Shown: positions 1-10,880 of the stretch, piece by piece
Layout: each line of letters begins with the position of its first letter
Position numbering within the stretch: position 1 is the stretch's first letter
Assembly: GCA_026874595.1 (NCBI GenBank)
Contig: CM049317.1
Coordinates: 67,670,118-67,734,117 of the forward strand
DNA length: 64,000 bases
From: Sipunculus nudus
Lineage: Eukaryota > Annelida > Sipuncula > Golfingiida > Sipunculidae
Direction of reading: 5' to 3'
Notes under the pieces: model-generated
The model's database searches: none
Told to the model about the DNA's origin: nothing
Seen by the model: the letters and a program-made list of their open reading frames with translations, nothing else
Made by a program: the position numbers and the translations under genes

Positions 1-1243
1 GTAGGCCTTTATGGTCCCAAACCTGTAGATATTGTTATTATTATTAATAATATCAATATTATTATTGTTACAACAACAATTTCAACGACAATTTTAACTG
101 TTAAAAGTTAAATAAAATTAGTCCTGAACTTTACATTACTGTAGGATTATTGACTTTTACAAATAGCGCCAGTGGTATCGATGTGCTGCTGCCTTCAGGG
201 ACAAATTTTATCATTTGTCGCATTCGTAAATTATTAAACTCTTTTGTTGAGACTGTCTGCACCGTGGCTTTCATGTGGCGCATTAAACATATCACCGCCT
301 GTCAATAAATGTGTACTCGCTTTTAGTTCACGACTTAAAGTTATTTTTTCAAAGTGTATGACAGCGTATTCAAATATGGTATGTATAATTTTACTAGGAC
401 ACCTTTGAACGGTGAAGATCTTTTAAATTGTAAGATTGACTTGAGCCAATCTGCAATAAATACGGAAGTAACTGGGAGGGGTAGGGCTAATTATTCACAT
501 GAAAACTTGGATGTCATGAATGATGGACCAATCATTTCACATGGAGGTGTGCATTACTAATAGGGGGCGAGAGTTCTTCATTTTACGGTAAGAGAGCTAC
601 GAGACTGCAGTACATAGATTCTGATCACATTTTATTGTACCCACATACCCATTCGCTCAAAGTTTTATCAGCCCAGACAGATATGTGGCTGTCTTTAACT
701 GAATTTAGCCAATATTTACATTTATGTGACTATCTTGTGCAACTTTATTTTAGGGGAGTGTTTTAAAGTCTTACATTTATGCTGTTTCATGTATGTGTAC
801 GCTATTTTTTTCAATTACATCCATGAACGCTGAAACTCTTTTAAATGAGGCAAAATTATGTATACATTTATAGGACGTTTATATGTCTATATATGTATAT
901 CTCTCATATGGCTTTGAAAAGTACCTGTACCTAGGTACTGTCTAGGTACCTGGACCTGTATTTAGGTACTTTACAAGATGTACTTTAAATATACTTTACA
1001 AAATATACTTTCACAAATACCTTTAACAAGGTAATGTCGCATGTGCCTGGGCCAAACCCTGCTAACTACCTTCCATCGCTTAATTCTTGATTCCAATCAT
1101 AACGCAGATTAAACCAAGGTGTCTTTTTAAGAAATCCTACATGTGTGTGATTTCATCTATGAATTTAATCTGTTATTCTGATAATGTTAAACAAGAGACT
1201 CAAGATTACAAGGTGTGTGAAATGTTATGTTTATACAGCTGAG
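1..1243. other. No gene recognised; short-period AT-rich text
   Basis: Apart from an ATT-rich start (about 35..75) and runs of GTACCT-like words around 925..1000, I see no coding signal or known element here. Confidence 0.4.
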
Positions 1244-2308
1244 CTAGTGCCACCAGAGGAACAAAGTGCACGGTACAAGGTTACCGGTTTCGTCACAGCA
1301 GAGGTTCCACTCAATATTGTTGCCGGTTTCGTCACTGCAGATCTGGAGGTTCCAGTCCATATTCTTACAGGTGCTCTTTTTATTATGTGTCACGGGCGTA
1401 ACTCCTGTTGTGGCACTCGTGTCTGGCCGCGTATTACATTCTCTGTTTAATCCGTACTTGTTGAACTCTCGTTGTCGTGCTGGCTAGTGGTTTTCACGCC
1501 TGGTCGTGGGTCTCATGATGACCCTGGTGTGTGAGGATACACACGGCTACGTTCTTCTCGATAATTCCTGAAATGCGTTTTTAATGTGTAGGATCCTTAA
1601 GACTGTTCGAGGAGTGGAAAATTCTCGGCTTGAGGTGTGAAGGTATATAAAGGGGTTGTGTTTTAAAAGAGCAGAGAGCAGAGAAGATTTCAGCGGACGC
1701 AGAAGCGTGAGTCAGATTGTTGGACCTTATCCGACTAATGCGGCAATTATAGATTGTCAAAGACTTTCTCCTGGATTTTATGCATTTGGACTACAGTTTA
1801 CTTTCTGGATGTTGCAAGAACTTTCCACTGGACTGTCATTGTCCGAGAGTATACATTTAGGGAACTTATCGTGGTGAGGGTGTTGGTATCCAGGTACTGT
1901 GCACATTATGTTCTATGTGATTGTATTGACTTGTTGCTGTACCGCTGTTTTACTGTATAATTGTATTGATTTAGTGTATTGTAATGTTAGGGTTGTTTTA
2001 AGAATGAATTATAGTTATTTGTTAACAAAAAAACACTGACTTCTTTATTCATTCCCCTAGACATTTCACGCTGCCTAGTGTTACAGAATCTGATTTTTTT
2101 TTATCTCCATTACAGAATTTGTGTTCATCACGCATACGTGATCTGTTTATATTAGGTTCAACAATATTGACGTATTTCCAGAACACCCTGATTTGGCGGC
2201 TCGGGCCTCTAATCTCGTATTCTGCAGTGAACACGTACATCCCGGGCAAGTAAAAACTTCAAATATCCTGTTACACTAGGTTTGACCTCATGTTGTCGGG
2301 GGATCGCT
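1244..2308 (-). pseudogene. Scr-A exon 3, interrupted by a solo LTR
   Basis: The 5' part (2308..2164) and 3' part (1362..1244) together match exon 3 of the intact copies: SDPP, then EYEIRGPS, then WNLCCDETGN and a final VPC before the stop. The two parts are separated by the LTR at 1363..2163. The 3' part contains an imprecise in-frame repeat (WNLQICSDETGN then WNLCCDETGN, unit about 45 nt) that is absent from the intact genes. Confidence 0.8.
1363..2163 (+). mobile_element. Solo LTR, copy 1 (inserted in Scr-A exon 3)
   Basis: This 801-bp block matches 42425..43232 closely over its whole length. It has LTR architecture: a TATA box (TATATAAA, 1644..1651), a downstream stretch with a mutated poly(A) signal (AATGAA where copy 2 has AATAAA), and degenerate TGTTAC/GTAACA-type ends (TCTTAC at the start, CAACA at the end). 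The flanks carry ATAT on both sides (1359..1362 and 2164..2167), a 4-bp target duplication. No internal gag-pol region is present, so it is a solo LTR, probably of a Gypsy-type element; the superfamily is inference. Confidence 0.75.
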
Positions 2309-2370
2309 CTGAAACATAAAGAATGATTAGGGACATAGCTAGAATTATAAAATTTTACACCGCGCCGTGC

Positions 2371-2410
<40 letters not shown>
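2371..2410. repeat. (AT)n/(GT)n compound microsatellite
   Basis: Alternating AT then GT dinucleotides, inside intron 2 of the Scr-A pseudogene. Confidence 0.95.
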
Positions 2411-2413
<3 letters not shown>

Positions 2414-2477
2414 ACATGGAACATGAATACACCGACATCACTCCGCTGGTTCTGTTCTAATACAAAGAGTGGTTGCA

Positions 2478-2548
2478 GGTCTGTTGTAGCTCAGTGGTAG
2501 AGCAAACGACCGGCAATCGGACGGTCTTGGGTACGTTTCCCGTTGCAT
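2478..2548 (+). repeat. tRNA-like segment (SINE head or tRNA pseudogene)
   Basis: It contains a good A box (TAGCTCAGTGGTAGAGC) and a degenerate B box (GGTACGTTTCC) at tRNA spacing. The ends do not pair as an acceptor stem, so a functional tRNA is unlikely. A tRNA-derived SINE head is the better reading. Confidence 0.5.
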
Positions 2549-2616
2549 GAATTCACTTTTCCTGAGTACTGATGTTCAATATCTCTGTACAATAAACCAA
2601 TATGGCTATTGTTGCA

Positions 2617-2652
2617 CTTCTCTCTCTCTCTCTCTCTCTCTCGCTCTCTCTC
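2617..2652. repeat. (CT)n microsatellite
   Basis: Near-perfect CT dinucleotide run with one interruption. Confidence 0.95.
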
Positions 2653-2930
2653 CATTTATATATAAACTGCAAATACACCCTCAAATACCAACGCATATTA
2701 AAAGAGTTAAACATGATATACATATCCATGTGTTTCATAATTTGGGCCTTGTTATAATATAACGACATAAATCACGAGAACTTTCTAGATGCATCAATCT
2801 TACAAACGAGGATAAACTGCATAAAAGCATATAGTTTTTTTTTAATTTCAAATTATTCCACATAAAAAATTTAAAACGTAACTTAGTGTTAGAAAAATAA
2901 TATATTTGTTGGTAATATGAATGTCACTAC

Positions 2931-3120
2931 ACCTGGAAAGGTAGCAGTGAAGTTTTGGTCGGCATTGAAAGCGGTCCTGTCGTCTCGGCACTGTTTGCGA
3001 CAGGCTTCGAAATCCGTCTCATCGCACCCCGGGGCCCTGTGCTCCCCTTAATCCTCAAGTTTATTGTAGAGGAACTCGTGTTCGATGTCGTAGATATCAA
3101 GAAATATTGCACAGTCACAG
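2931..3120 (-). pseudogene. Scr-A exon 2 with premature stop
   Basis: The reading starts CDCAIFLDIYDIEHEF and continues after an in-frame TAA with GCDETDFEACRKQC, aligning position for position with Scr-B and Scr-C. The 190-nt length is one codon shorter than the 193 nt of the other two. The end is placed by analogy at the phase 0 boundary after FPG; the following GTAGTG is a weak donor. Confidence 0.8.
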
Positions 3121-6100
3121 CTATAACGTGACAAATAGAGAAATCACAACTTGAAAATATTATGGTATTGTTAGGGTTTTTCAACATAAACTTGTTAATA
3201 CTTATTACTTTTAATTTTTAATCAGCGACATCTAATGTTTAAAAACGTTTTTCTTGTTTTTTTTTCATGTAAAAAAAATCAATTATTTCTTCCTTATCAA
3301 TATTAAACACAGGCTGGATCATTCATCTTCTGTAGAGGATATAACAATATAAAATTTCTTCCCTAAATATTTAATTGACGTCAGGTGACTCCAGTATGTG
3401 TAAATAATCTGAAGCAGCAGTGCGATGATCATAATGATGATGTATATAAAATTTTCTACTATGCTTTTTTTGTAAATTCTAAACCGTTGGTAATTATCGT
3501 TTGTGGCAGACAACTAGTCGCTTCTCAATTCATAATTGGATGCGAAATTTCATTCGCTAAATGATTATATTCATTAATCCATATTGCAAGATATCAAGGT
3601 ATAATATTTCATAAACACAGTTTTTTTTTCAAACTAATAAAAATTGTAAAAAAAGACATGTAATCAATATTGAAATACTACAAATCACGACTATTTTATT
3701 AGGGTTTACAACGACTATTTGCTTTGTGATAAAACGTATGCATGTGCAGTATCAGCGTTGTTTATAGCCTATCCAGGAGTAAATATATGAATTTATGAAT
3801 ATGTTGGAAAGTAACCAAATAGCTCGAATAAACCTCCACGCGGATCCTCGATAAATTTAATGTGTGCTACACAAGTACAAAAAATGTAAGTATACAAGCT
3901 GAGAGGAGTAAGTGTACGGTTCATTCCCTCGATGGTTGTATCAAAGTTAAGCTCTGCAGACCAGAAGAATAAAGGATTCTAATACCAATGCATGAAACTC
4001 ACCCTCTGCGGGGATAAACTAATGGCTAATTTAACAAAATTCATAGTTCATTCCAACACCTCTGTCTACTTGTTTTTCGCGTTTTTTTTTTTTTTTGTTT
4101 TTGTTTTTCAGAGTTATAGATCGCCCGAATCTTTTGCCTCTGGGGCAGAAACATTTCTTATGGAAATAATGACCTACGTTTTGTCTCGTCCCAAGACGCT
4201 GATTTCCGATTCGCTGTCACTCCTCTCCATCAACTAACATCACAGTTGTGGGTTCCACAACAAACCAACGTTATGCCATATCCCTGTAAACAAGTTAAAA
4301 CCATTTTATGAGTAACGAGTCTATTTTGTAGCGACATCTTGCCACCTGTCTATGAAATGTACATGCAATGATGACGTCATAATAGACGTGACACACAAAA
4401 GAGGCGCCTATATATTCGTATTGATTATAGCCCAATGAAATGTAATGCAAGCTTTGCGAGGCTTGTGTCACATGGCAGGCGAGCCGTTAAGGCGAGCCAC
4501 ACTGCGCAGACTCGGACTCTCAAGAGTACGACACTGCTGTCTAGGGATTGTTGGAGTCAAAATCTGACTCCAATAATGCACCCCGCGGCATCAACATGTA
4601 CAATGACAGCGGGAATACACAAGTGGTGAAAAGGAGCCAATGTAGTCTGTTAAAATGCGTTGAATTTTCTGTAAAGTAGTTCTATGTCATGTAAAACGAG
4701 TTTACTTTGCGACTCTTTGCGTTATTTATGCTGAAATACCGTGGTTGGCGTCTTATCGGCACTGCTGGACAGTACATTCCTCCATGGTACACTTTCAGTG
4801 TCTATGGCTGCGTTTTGTGTTCGTTAGAGAACAGTGACGTCACAAAGACGTCACAACGTCCGGTCGCGCGTCACCTTAATTGACTAACGTCATAAGTTTG
4901 ACTGGCTTTTTTATTATCAGTTCTCAGACAAGGAATAATTCGTAAACGCTGTGATCTGTTTTGTCATATTTTAGATTGTCTCATACAAAATCAAAACAAG
5001 GTAAGGCATTTCTTTTTATGCAGGTAGTCGGCGGAATAGCTCCTGCAACCTTTGGACAACAATGGTTAACACTGCTTTACACGTATGAAAAATTATCCCA
5101 GAAAACATGTTGACACGGGTACTGGGACTTACTAAATAAGTGCATAATATATACAGGGCTGAACTTCGGGCTTCGACAAATTAAGGGAACCCACAATTTA
5201 AGCTCCGCTGACGTCTGACTATTAGCTGATAAGTAACCCGGTATATATGTGCTGTAGTTATGGTTAATCTTGTTAAGAGAATTTGGTACATTTCATTGGG
5301 CCACAACTGATTTGTCCCACATGCCCCGACTCCCTGGTCAAAAGTCACGCGTGTCATTTTTTTTGGCTACCCACTAATTCTTTGCCATATTTGGAAAGTC
5401 ACCATGCAACTAAACTTGCATGGTCACTTTTCATGACCATGTGATGCAGGCAGATTTGAACGTACAGTTAGAACAAAGGAAAATACGCCGCGTGTGGGAC
5501 AAATGGGAGTAGCGGACCCATGTTTACAGCGACACTTGTATTCTCCTCGTGCATTACTTCATAATCATATCCAAGGAGGATAAACAATGGTCACTTGTTA
5601 TGGACGCCATGAACCACGGATATATATGAGACATGTCAACCAGGCCGTAAGGTGAATAATATTTATGTCGAAAGCAAGTAGGGTACCAAAAATTAGCCAT
5701 TTTCCTCTGTCTGCAATTCGTGCAAGGTTTGTTTACCAAGATTGTATTGTTTGGAGATAATAGCAAAAAAATCAGGTGGACAGGGGTTAGAGCCTATGTT
5801 ACTCAAGCCTGGTTATAAAACACATCTTCAAATATAAAAGCCGTTCAAAGCTATTCGAATAATATTTCTACCTGACAAACCAACCAAGATTGCGGTGGTA
5901 TCAGTGGCGGATCCAGGGGGGAGGGGAACAAGGGGGTCCTGACCACCTCCCCCCCCCCCCCCCCCTTTGAAGCCAAATCAACCTTTTTTTTAGGATTTCA
6001 AACCAGATTTTGCGACCCTGACCCCCTCCTTCCAGGACCAGACGACCTTTTTAGGTTTTCTTTCAGTTTTCCTCGGTGTAACCCCCCCCCCCCCCCCACC

Positions 6101-6154
6101 CCGCCCTTTCTGAAATCATAGTATCGCCCCTGGGTATAGTAACTGTAAACTGAC
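3121..6154. other. Intron 1 of Scr-A: non-coding, with a CRE-like cluster and one MITE
   Basis: No exon-like reading is seen. The interval contains TGACGTCA palindromes at 4372..4379 and 4835..4842, related GACGTCA words at 4847..4853 and near 4884, a CpG-richer stretch around 4430..4880, and the repeat at 5902..6132. The rest is AT-rich and unexplained. Confidence 0.4.
5902..6132. mobile_element. GGCGGATCC-type MITE with poly-C tracts
   Basis: It starts CAGTGGCGGATCCAGG and ends in ATCGCCCCTG, flanked by GGTAT on both sides (5897..5901 and 6133..6137). Long C homopolymers occupy the middle. Related sequences are at 36005..36205 and 39718..39963. The superfamily is uncertain; the better preserved copy at 39718 suggests hAT. 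Confidence 0.5.
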
Positions 6155-6209
6155 ATGTGGTCCTGAGCCGTAGCAACATACACAGGAGCAAAAATGGGCA
6201 ATGTTTCAT
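6155..6209 (-). pseudogene. Scr-A exon 1, frameshifted signal-peptide exon
   Basis: The sequence opens MKHCPFLLLCM in one frame, while VATAQDH, which matches the intact copies, is in another. A single missing base explains both the frame switch and the 55-nt length. The donor GTCAGT follows in the same phase 2 position as in the intact genes. Confidence 0.7.
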
Positions 6210-6651
6210 GGTGTACAGATCTGTAGGTTGTTTAATAATGAGGACATACCCAGGTTGTTACACTTGAACACGTGGGCAGACTTTTTTGCCGTTTCACTTA
6301 TATGTTGGAACCAGCACTATGACGAAAGATCAGTTCATTACCAATTACTACTCGTACTTATAAATAGCGATTGTACATTCGATTATTTGTTTTAAACATT
6401 GCTTTTATTTATGAGGATTATTTGGTAATCACGGTAGTACGTTTGGTGTACTTATGTTACGTCATCACCTCGGTTAGGAATCGGTGCACCTGTAGACTGG
6501 TACCCTGCTCTATTAAGACCAAAATAGCTACGACACTTTGTATAACACCCTTACACACACACACACACATACACACCAAAACACACATACTAAATTCTAC
6601 TGGGCAACACTGTGTTTAAGGGGCATTGGTGCACTCTGTGAACCTTTCTCG

Positions 6652-6656
<5 letters not shown>

Positions 6657-6718
<62 letters not shown>
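6657..6718. repeat. (AT)n microsatellite
   Basis: About 30 uninterrupted AT units, preceded at about 6550..6590 by a CA-rich stretch. Confidence 0.95.
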
Positions 6719-6722
<4 letters not shown>

Positions 6723-7191
6723 ATGTGTATTAGCTTAACACAATATGAAGCTGTTAAGTGAAACATGATATTTTATTTGTAAACATACCTCAGTTATATC
6801 AAATTACAGTGATTAATCGCAGATCAATCTATATCTGTTGCCCAATTCAACTATTTTTCAAACGTGGTCTATTGTATAAGAAAAATTAAACATTTCAATA
6901 CGGCAGTGATATTAGTGATATTTTCGATTACAACGCAAATCGATACGCCTAACCTGCCTCCCCAAATACTATTTTTTTGCGAAAAAAAACCTTCGTGAAT
7001 AATGAAGAAGAAATTTCCACTAGATAGATATTCGCTTGTGTTTTCGTCGAAAATTCATTTGTATTTATATTATAAAAATGACACCCTCGCGAAACATTGA
7101 AAAGTTGTAAAAAAAAATGAACTTGTGTCCACATTTCAGAACAAACCCTCATTCAGCTGCCCATGTTTTGATTAGTGTTTTTGATTCAGGT

Positions 7192-7401
7192 CTAGTGTTC
7201 ACACGGTTCGTGTACGCCATCAGAGTCGCAGCATACTTCCCAGGATATACCGACGGTGTCCCACACAACCCCGGGCGGACACGAGGGGCCTCTGATCTCA
7301 TACTCCGCCCTGATGACGTAATGGTACTCCGGGAGATAGTCACGAGCTCCATCCAAGATCCTCTCACAAAATGTCTCACCGTACGTAGCGGGAGGGTCAC
7401 T
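7192..7401 (-). CDS. Scr-B exon 3
   Basis: This 210-nt exon begins SDPPATYGETFC and ends EPCEH-stop. It includes EYEIRGPSC, which Scr-A also retains, and the CCDSDG pair. It ends 11 codons earlier than the Scr-C counterpart. Confidence 0.85.
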   Translation of the reverse strand, partial: SDPPATYGETFCERILDGARDYLPEYHYVIRAEYEIRGPSCPPGVVWDTVGISWEVCCDSDGVHEPCEH

Positions 7402-8905
7402 CTGTAAGGAGAAAGGTCAGAGGTCATGCAGAGTGCGCAGAATCGGATTCACAAGGATGAGACTCTATTGGTTAGTTAGCTGGCTTTGGGATGGCTACGG
7501 CCCATAATGCACCTGGGCTTCTACATACACAGATGGCGTAGGTAAAATTTCATGACGACTATAAAGTATAGTTCGTTCAGTTACGTTGGATAAAAAAATT
7601 GATTTAAGGAATATTACATAAACATGGGTGTTTTGTGGTAAGAATTTCACGGAATAAGTAATATTTTGATAGCATGCGCATGTGAAATGTTAAAGCGAAG
7701 GAGATCTGGAAAGACTGCAGCACATAACCGCTGCTTGGGGAGTGTAAACTTGGAGCATTTATTTTTAATGACTTTAAGGCAGTAGACCCACCTTATTAAA
7801 TTAACAATGAATCTTATTCAATCTTTAATCTAAACTTAAGATAATTTAGGAAGATAAAGTATATGTTTATATAAGAAATATATGGTATATGTATAAATGA
7901 ATTGCTTTCATTATTTAATTGAAAATCAATAAAAAATGTTTAAATGTCTAAAAATTGACCAGTTTTAAGACTCCTGTTAAAGCGGTAAATTTTATTGGAT
8001 ACACATTAAACTAAGTGATAATATGCCCACGCTTTTTCGTTAGCTCATCCTTTTTAATAAAATAATTGATAATGATTGAATACTTATATTTAAACCATTT
8101 TATAAAAAATATATTCTTATATGCACAAGTTGACTCAAGAGTTCAGAGATATCATGCGATATAGATTGGATTTGTTTTTCATTCCTAAGAAAAATCAGTG
8201 AAAAGGAAGCGAGTGTCATGACCGAACTGAAAGGCATAATGTCCATATTTACCCTTGGATATATGGCAGACAAGTTTTGGTAGATCACATCAATGGCGAA
8301 GGCCTCAGCCTGACAGCGGGTCAGGCAGCCAGCTAGCTCTGTCTCGTCACAGCCGGACGTGTCATGTGTTCCCAGATTTTCAAACTTCATCATGAAGTAG
8401 TCATTCTTCAAGTCAAAGGTATCCAAGAAGATAGCACAGTCACACCTGGAAAAGTTTGTATAAAGAAAATACATTTTTTTAACTCACAAATTACGCCGGT
8501 GGCAGTGATAAATGTTTATGTCACCTTATTGAGCCCGGGAACCTAGTCAGGGCGTCATCAGTACGTAAGGTATTCACATAACAAGTGTACATATAACCTT
8601 TTTCTTATAATCTTCGACTTATTACATATAAAAAATTAACTTTTAATAAGGGCGTGGATACCTGAAACACGACACCAGTATCCAAGCTCAAGAAGAGATG
8701 TCATTCTTTCTTGTGTCATATTTGTTCTCTGAATATAAGTTGAGGGAAAGCTTTGTGAATAAGAAACCCAAAGTAAACCCCCAATCATATTCAATTGCCA
8801 TATCTAAGTGTATTCTATTCACTATAAAAAAATAGGATAACAGGTTGAACTCTTAAAAGTTGTTAGAGTGGAGCCAGTGGGGAACCGTTAGAGGTTGCAG
8901 GTAGA

Positions 8906-8978
<73 letters not shown>

Positions 8979-9299
8979 CAATGGTTAGGCAAAGGAAGGA
9001 TACAGGATCTTAGATAATATAAGGAGGGTTTAACAGCCTGGCACAGATAAAGTACTGTGAAAAAAGAACAGGCACTGTTTATCTGTTAAAAGAGCAGAAT
9101 ATTGTGTTTCCGGGATTTTGATTGTCAAATAAAAGAGACGGGCGTACCTCATGACCCTTCAAATCCTGCCCTGCGTACATCATAGCACTTTTTTTATATT
9201 CAGTTCAAATCATTAAAAAGATTGTGGTTTCTCTGACACTCACGTGTGATCCTGAGCAGTAGCGATGGAAACTAGCCAAAGAATAAGCAGACTCTTCAT
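7192..9299 (-). CDS. Scr-B: secreted cysteine-rich protein (152 aa, 3 exons)
   Basis: Exons 9299..9244, 8445..8253 and 7401..7192 join through canonical sites: donor GTGAGT phase 2, acceptor tttccag, donor GTAAAT phase 0, acceptor ttacag. Residues 1-15 (MKSLLILWLVSIATA) form a signal peptide, so the product should be secreted at about 137 aa. Ten cysteines are shared with Scr-C: CxC (20, 22), C-x7-C-x3-C (51, 59, 63), then 95, 124, a CC pair (140, 141) and 150. That pattern fits a disulfide-stabilised extracellular domain. There are no membrane segments or low-complexity parts. I do not recognise the family and assign no function. It runs divergently from Scr-C, 1.29 kb away. The start is the only ATG before the signal sequence. 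Confidence 0.8.
8253..8445 (-). CDS. Scr-B exon 2
   Basis: This 193-nt exon encodes TCDCAIFLDTFDLK through NLSAIYPR and carries five of the ten cysteines. It has the same length and phases (2 to 0) as exon 2 of Scr-C. Confidence 0.85.
8910..8975. repeat. (AT)n microsatellite
   Basis: About 32 AT units within intron 1 of Scr-B. Confidence 0.95.
9244..9299 (-). CDS. Scr-B exon 1 (signal peptide)
   Basis: It encodes MKSLLILWLVSIATAQDH plus two bases (AC) of the next codon. The following GTGAGT is a strong donor. Its 56-nt length serves as the reference for the 55-nt broken exon of Scr-A. Confidence 0.8.
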
Positions 9300-10588
9300 G
9301 CCTTCCAGATAAATTAGTCTTAATATACCATCACATAAACAAACGCCTCAGGTCTAGAGATATAGACATTCATGATAACAACTTAAAAATAGCAACCCGC
9401 ACATTGATCAAGGGTATCTTCACGCGCTCTGGGAACACATGCGGGTTCCCATGTCGGTTTTGGTCTTAGTCAGTAGACTTTAAATAACTGCTGAGCTCAA
9501 TATACTTGTACAAAAAAATAATGTCGTCTGGGTATTGCCTACTTAACAATACTAGCTGTATACCCTTAATTTCGACATGTGACATCCACTTTTTTAGCCT
9601 GTACGCAAAATGGCAGCTCCTAGTTTCGAAATTGTGGGCATTGAAATGCAGTCGCAGAGTGAGAGTTCATCTGCAGAGAGAGTCAGGTGGTCAGTAGGCT
9701 AATTTCTTCTAAATAGAAGCCGGAGGAACGGTCTGAGTGTGACCGCGCCCTCAACCATAAATTACTGTAGGATGCACTCTAAGTCCTTAACAATAATTCC
9801 ATCGAATGGCAGAATAGTTGTTACTAGTGTTGAGCGTCTTTTTGGGGAAATACGATTACTTTTGAAATGATGATGAATCATGTTTTTAGTTTTATTTTCC
9901 TACATTGGTGTCAAAGCGACAAATTGCCAATAGAACGACACATACCGAACCCTAAATGTGTACAACAATAGAAATGTGCAATATCTGATATGCAAAAGAA
10001 ATATAAAAATATTATAGATGATAGTAATATTATTGTGGAAAATATGAAGAAGTATTTAAATCTTAATGAAGGAATAACCACAGCAATAAAACTTAACATT
10101 TTATTCTCCTAAAAACGAAGGGCACGTGTCTCTCTGGTCCCTCCCCCCCCCCCCCCCCCCTCTTCGCACCCCCCCCCCCCTCCTATAAACAAATCCCATG
10201 ATAATTAGTATAGAGGTAGTATATACTCTATCAATGTAGATACTAAAAATAAGGGCAATAATACCTGGATACTTGGTGTTATCGTATTTTCTTAGCAGAT
10301 ACTAAAAATAAGGGCAATAATACCTGGATACTTGGTGTTATCGTATTTTCTTAGCAGTTAACCTTTTACTTGTAATAATATTATTAATTTATTACCGACG
10401 AGGTCACATGACCTCATTACACGACCTCTTATCATTTCACATGACCATCTGACGTAGTTCCTCGATCAAGCTCTGTGTTGCTGTGTATAACATAAAATTA
10501 GGACAACACACCAGATAAGACTTGGCACCTGTCGTTTGCTCAGAGCCTGTGGGTTATTTTATCTCCAGTGACCGAAGAGCTGACTGCT
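9300..10588. promoter_or_regulatory. Divergent intergenic region between Scr-B and Scr-C
   Basis: The two genes start 1.29 kb apart and point away from each other, so this interval must hold both promoters, possibly shared. It also contains poly-C runs near 10141..10180 and a perfect 59-bp tandem duplication at 10238..10355. I could not assign core promoter elements with confidence. Confidence 0.4.
10238..10355. repeat. Perfect 59-bp tandem duplication
   Basis: Units 10238..10296 and 10297..10355 look identical base for base, so the duplication is recent. It lies about 235 bp upstream of the Scr-C start codon. Confidence 0.95.
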
Positions 10589-10656
10589 ATGCCGGGTGTC
10601 ATGAGAATCCTCTACTTTCCCCTCCTGTTTGCCCTAGCAACCGCCCAGGACCACAG
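10589..10656 (+). CDS. Scr-C exon 1 (signal peptide)
   Basis: It encodes MPGVMRILYFPLLFALATAQ, then DH, then two bases (AG) of the next codon. The hydrophobic core and the ATAQDH junction match Scr-B. Confidence 0.75.
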
Positions 10657-10813
10657 GTAATTTCAGCATGGACGTTATAGATACCCTGACAAACATGTCT
10701 GGATCAACGTTCACGTTAATGAATATCGGAATTGATTCAACAGGGTTTATGTGAAGTTAATCACAAGACTCAAGAGTTTCTGGTCGCGTAAATAGATGTG
10801 AAAACTGATAATG

Positions 10814-10880
<67 letters not shown>

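Larger units (their letters stand above)
1244..6209 (-). pseudogene. Scr-A: broken member of the secreted cysteine-rich family
   Basis: This is a three-exon relative of Scr-B and Scr-C. Exon 1 (6209..6155) begins with an ATG and a hydrophobic stretch and ends in the shared ATAQDH text. It is 55 nt against 56 nt in Scr-B, so the ATG and ATAQDH lie in different frames. Exon 2 (3120..2931) keeps the CDC start and the C-x7-C-x3-C block but has an in-frame TAA after KLED. Exon 3 begins at 2308 after a tttcag acceptor with SDPPTT and then two stops. It recovers AEYEIRGPS after a frameshift, with the conserved cysteine replaced by arginine. It is interrupted by an LTR (1363..2163) and resumes with NMDWNL, ending at a TAG at 1246..1244. 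Homology to the two intact copies makes the call secure. Several independent lesions argue against function. Confidence 0.85.

Noticed and set aside
1754-1960. Open frame MSKTFSW... conserved in both solo LTRs (also within 42703..43026)
   Set aside because: The two LTRs are highly similar at the DNA level, so a shared frame is expected by chance. It overlaps the LTR transcription signals and shows no domain.
2478-2548. Functional tRNA gene
   Set aside because: A and B boxes are present, but the ends do not form an acceptor stem and the B box is degenerate; called SINE-like instead.
6538-6738. Open frame through (CA)n and (AT)n
   Set aside because: Low-complexity translation of microsatellites.
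7117-7407. 96-codon plus-strand frame
   Set aside because: Antisense shadow of Scr-B exon 3.
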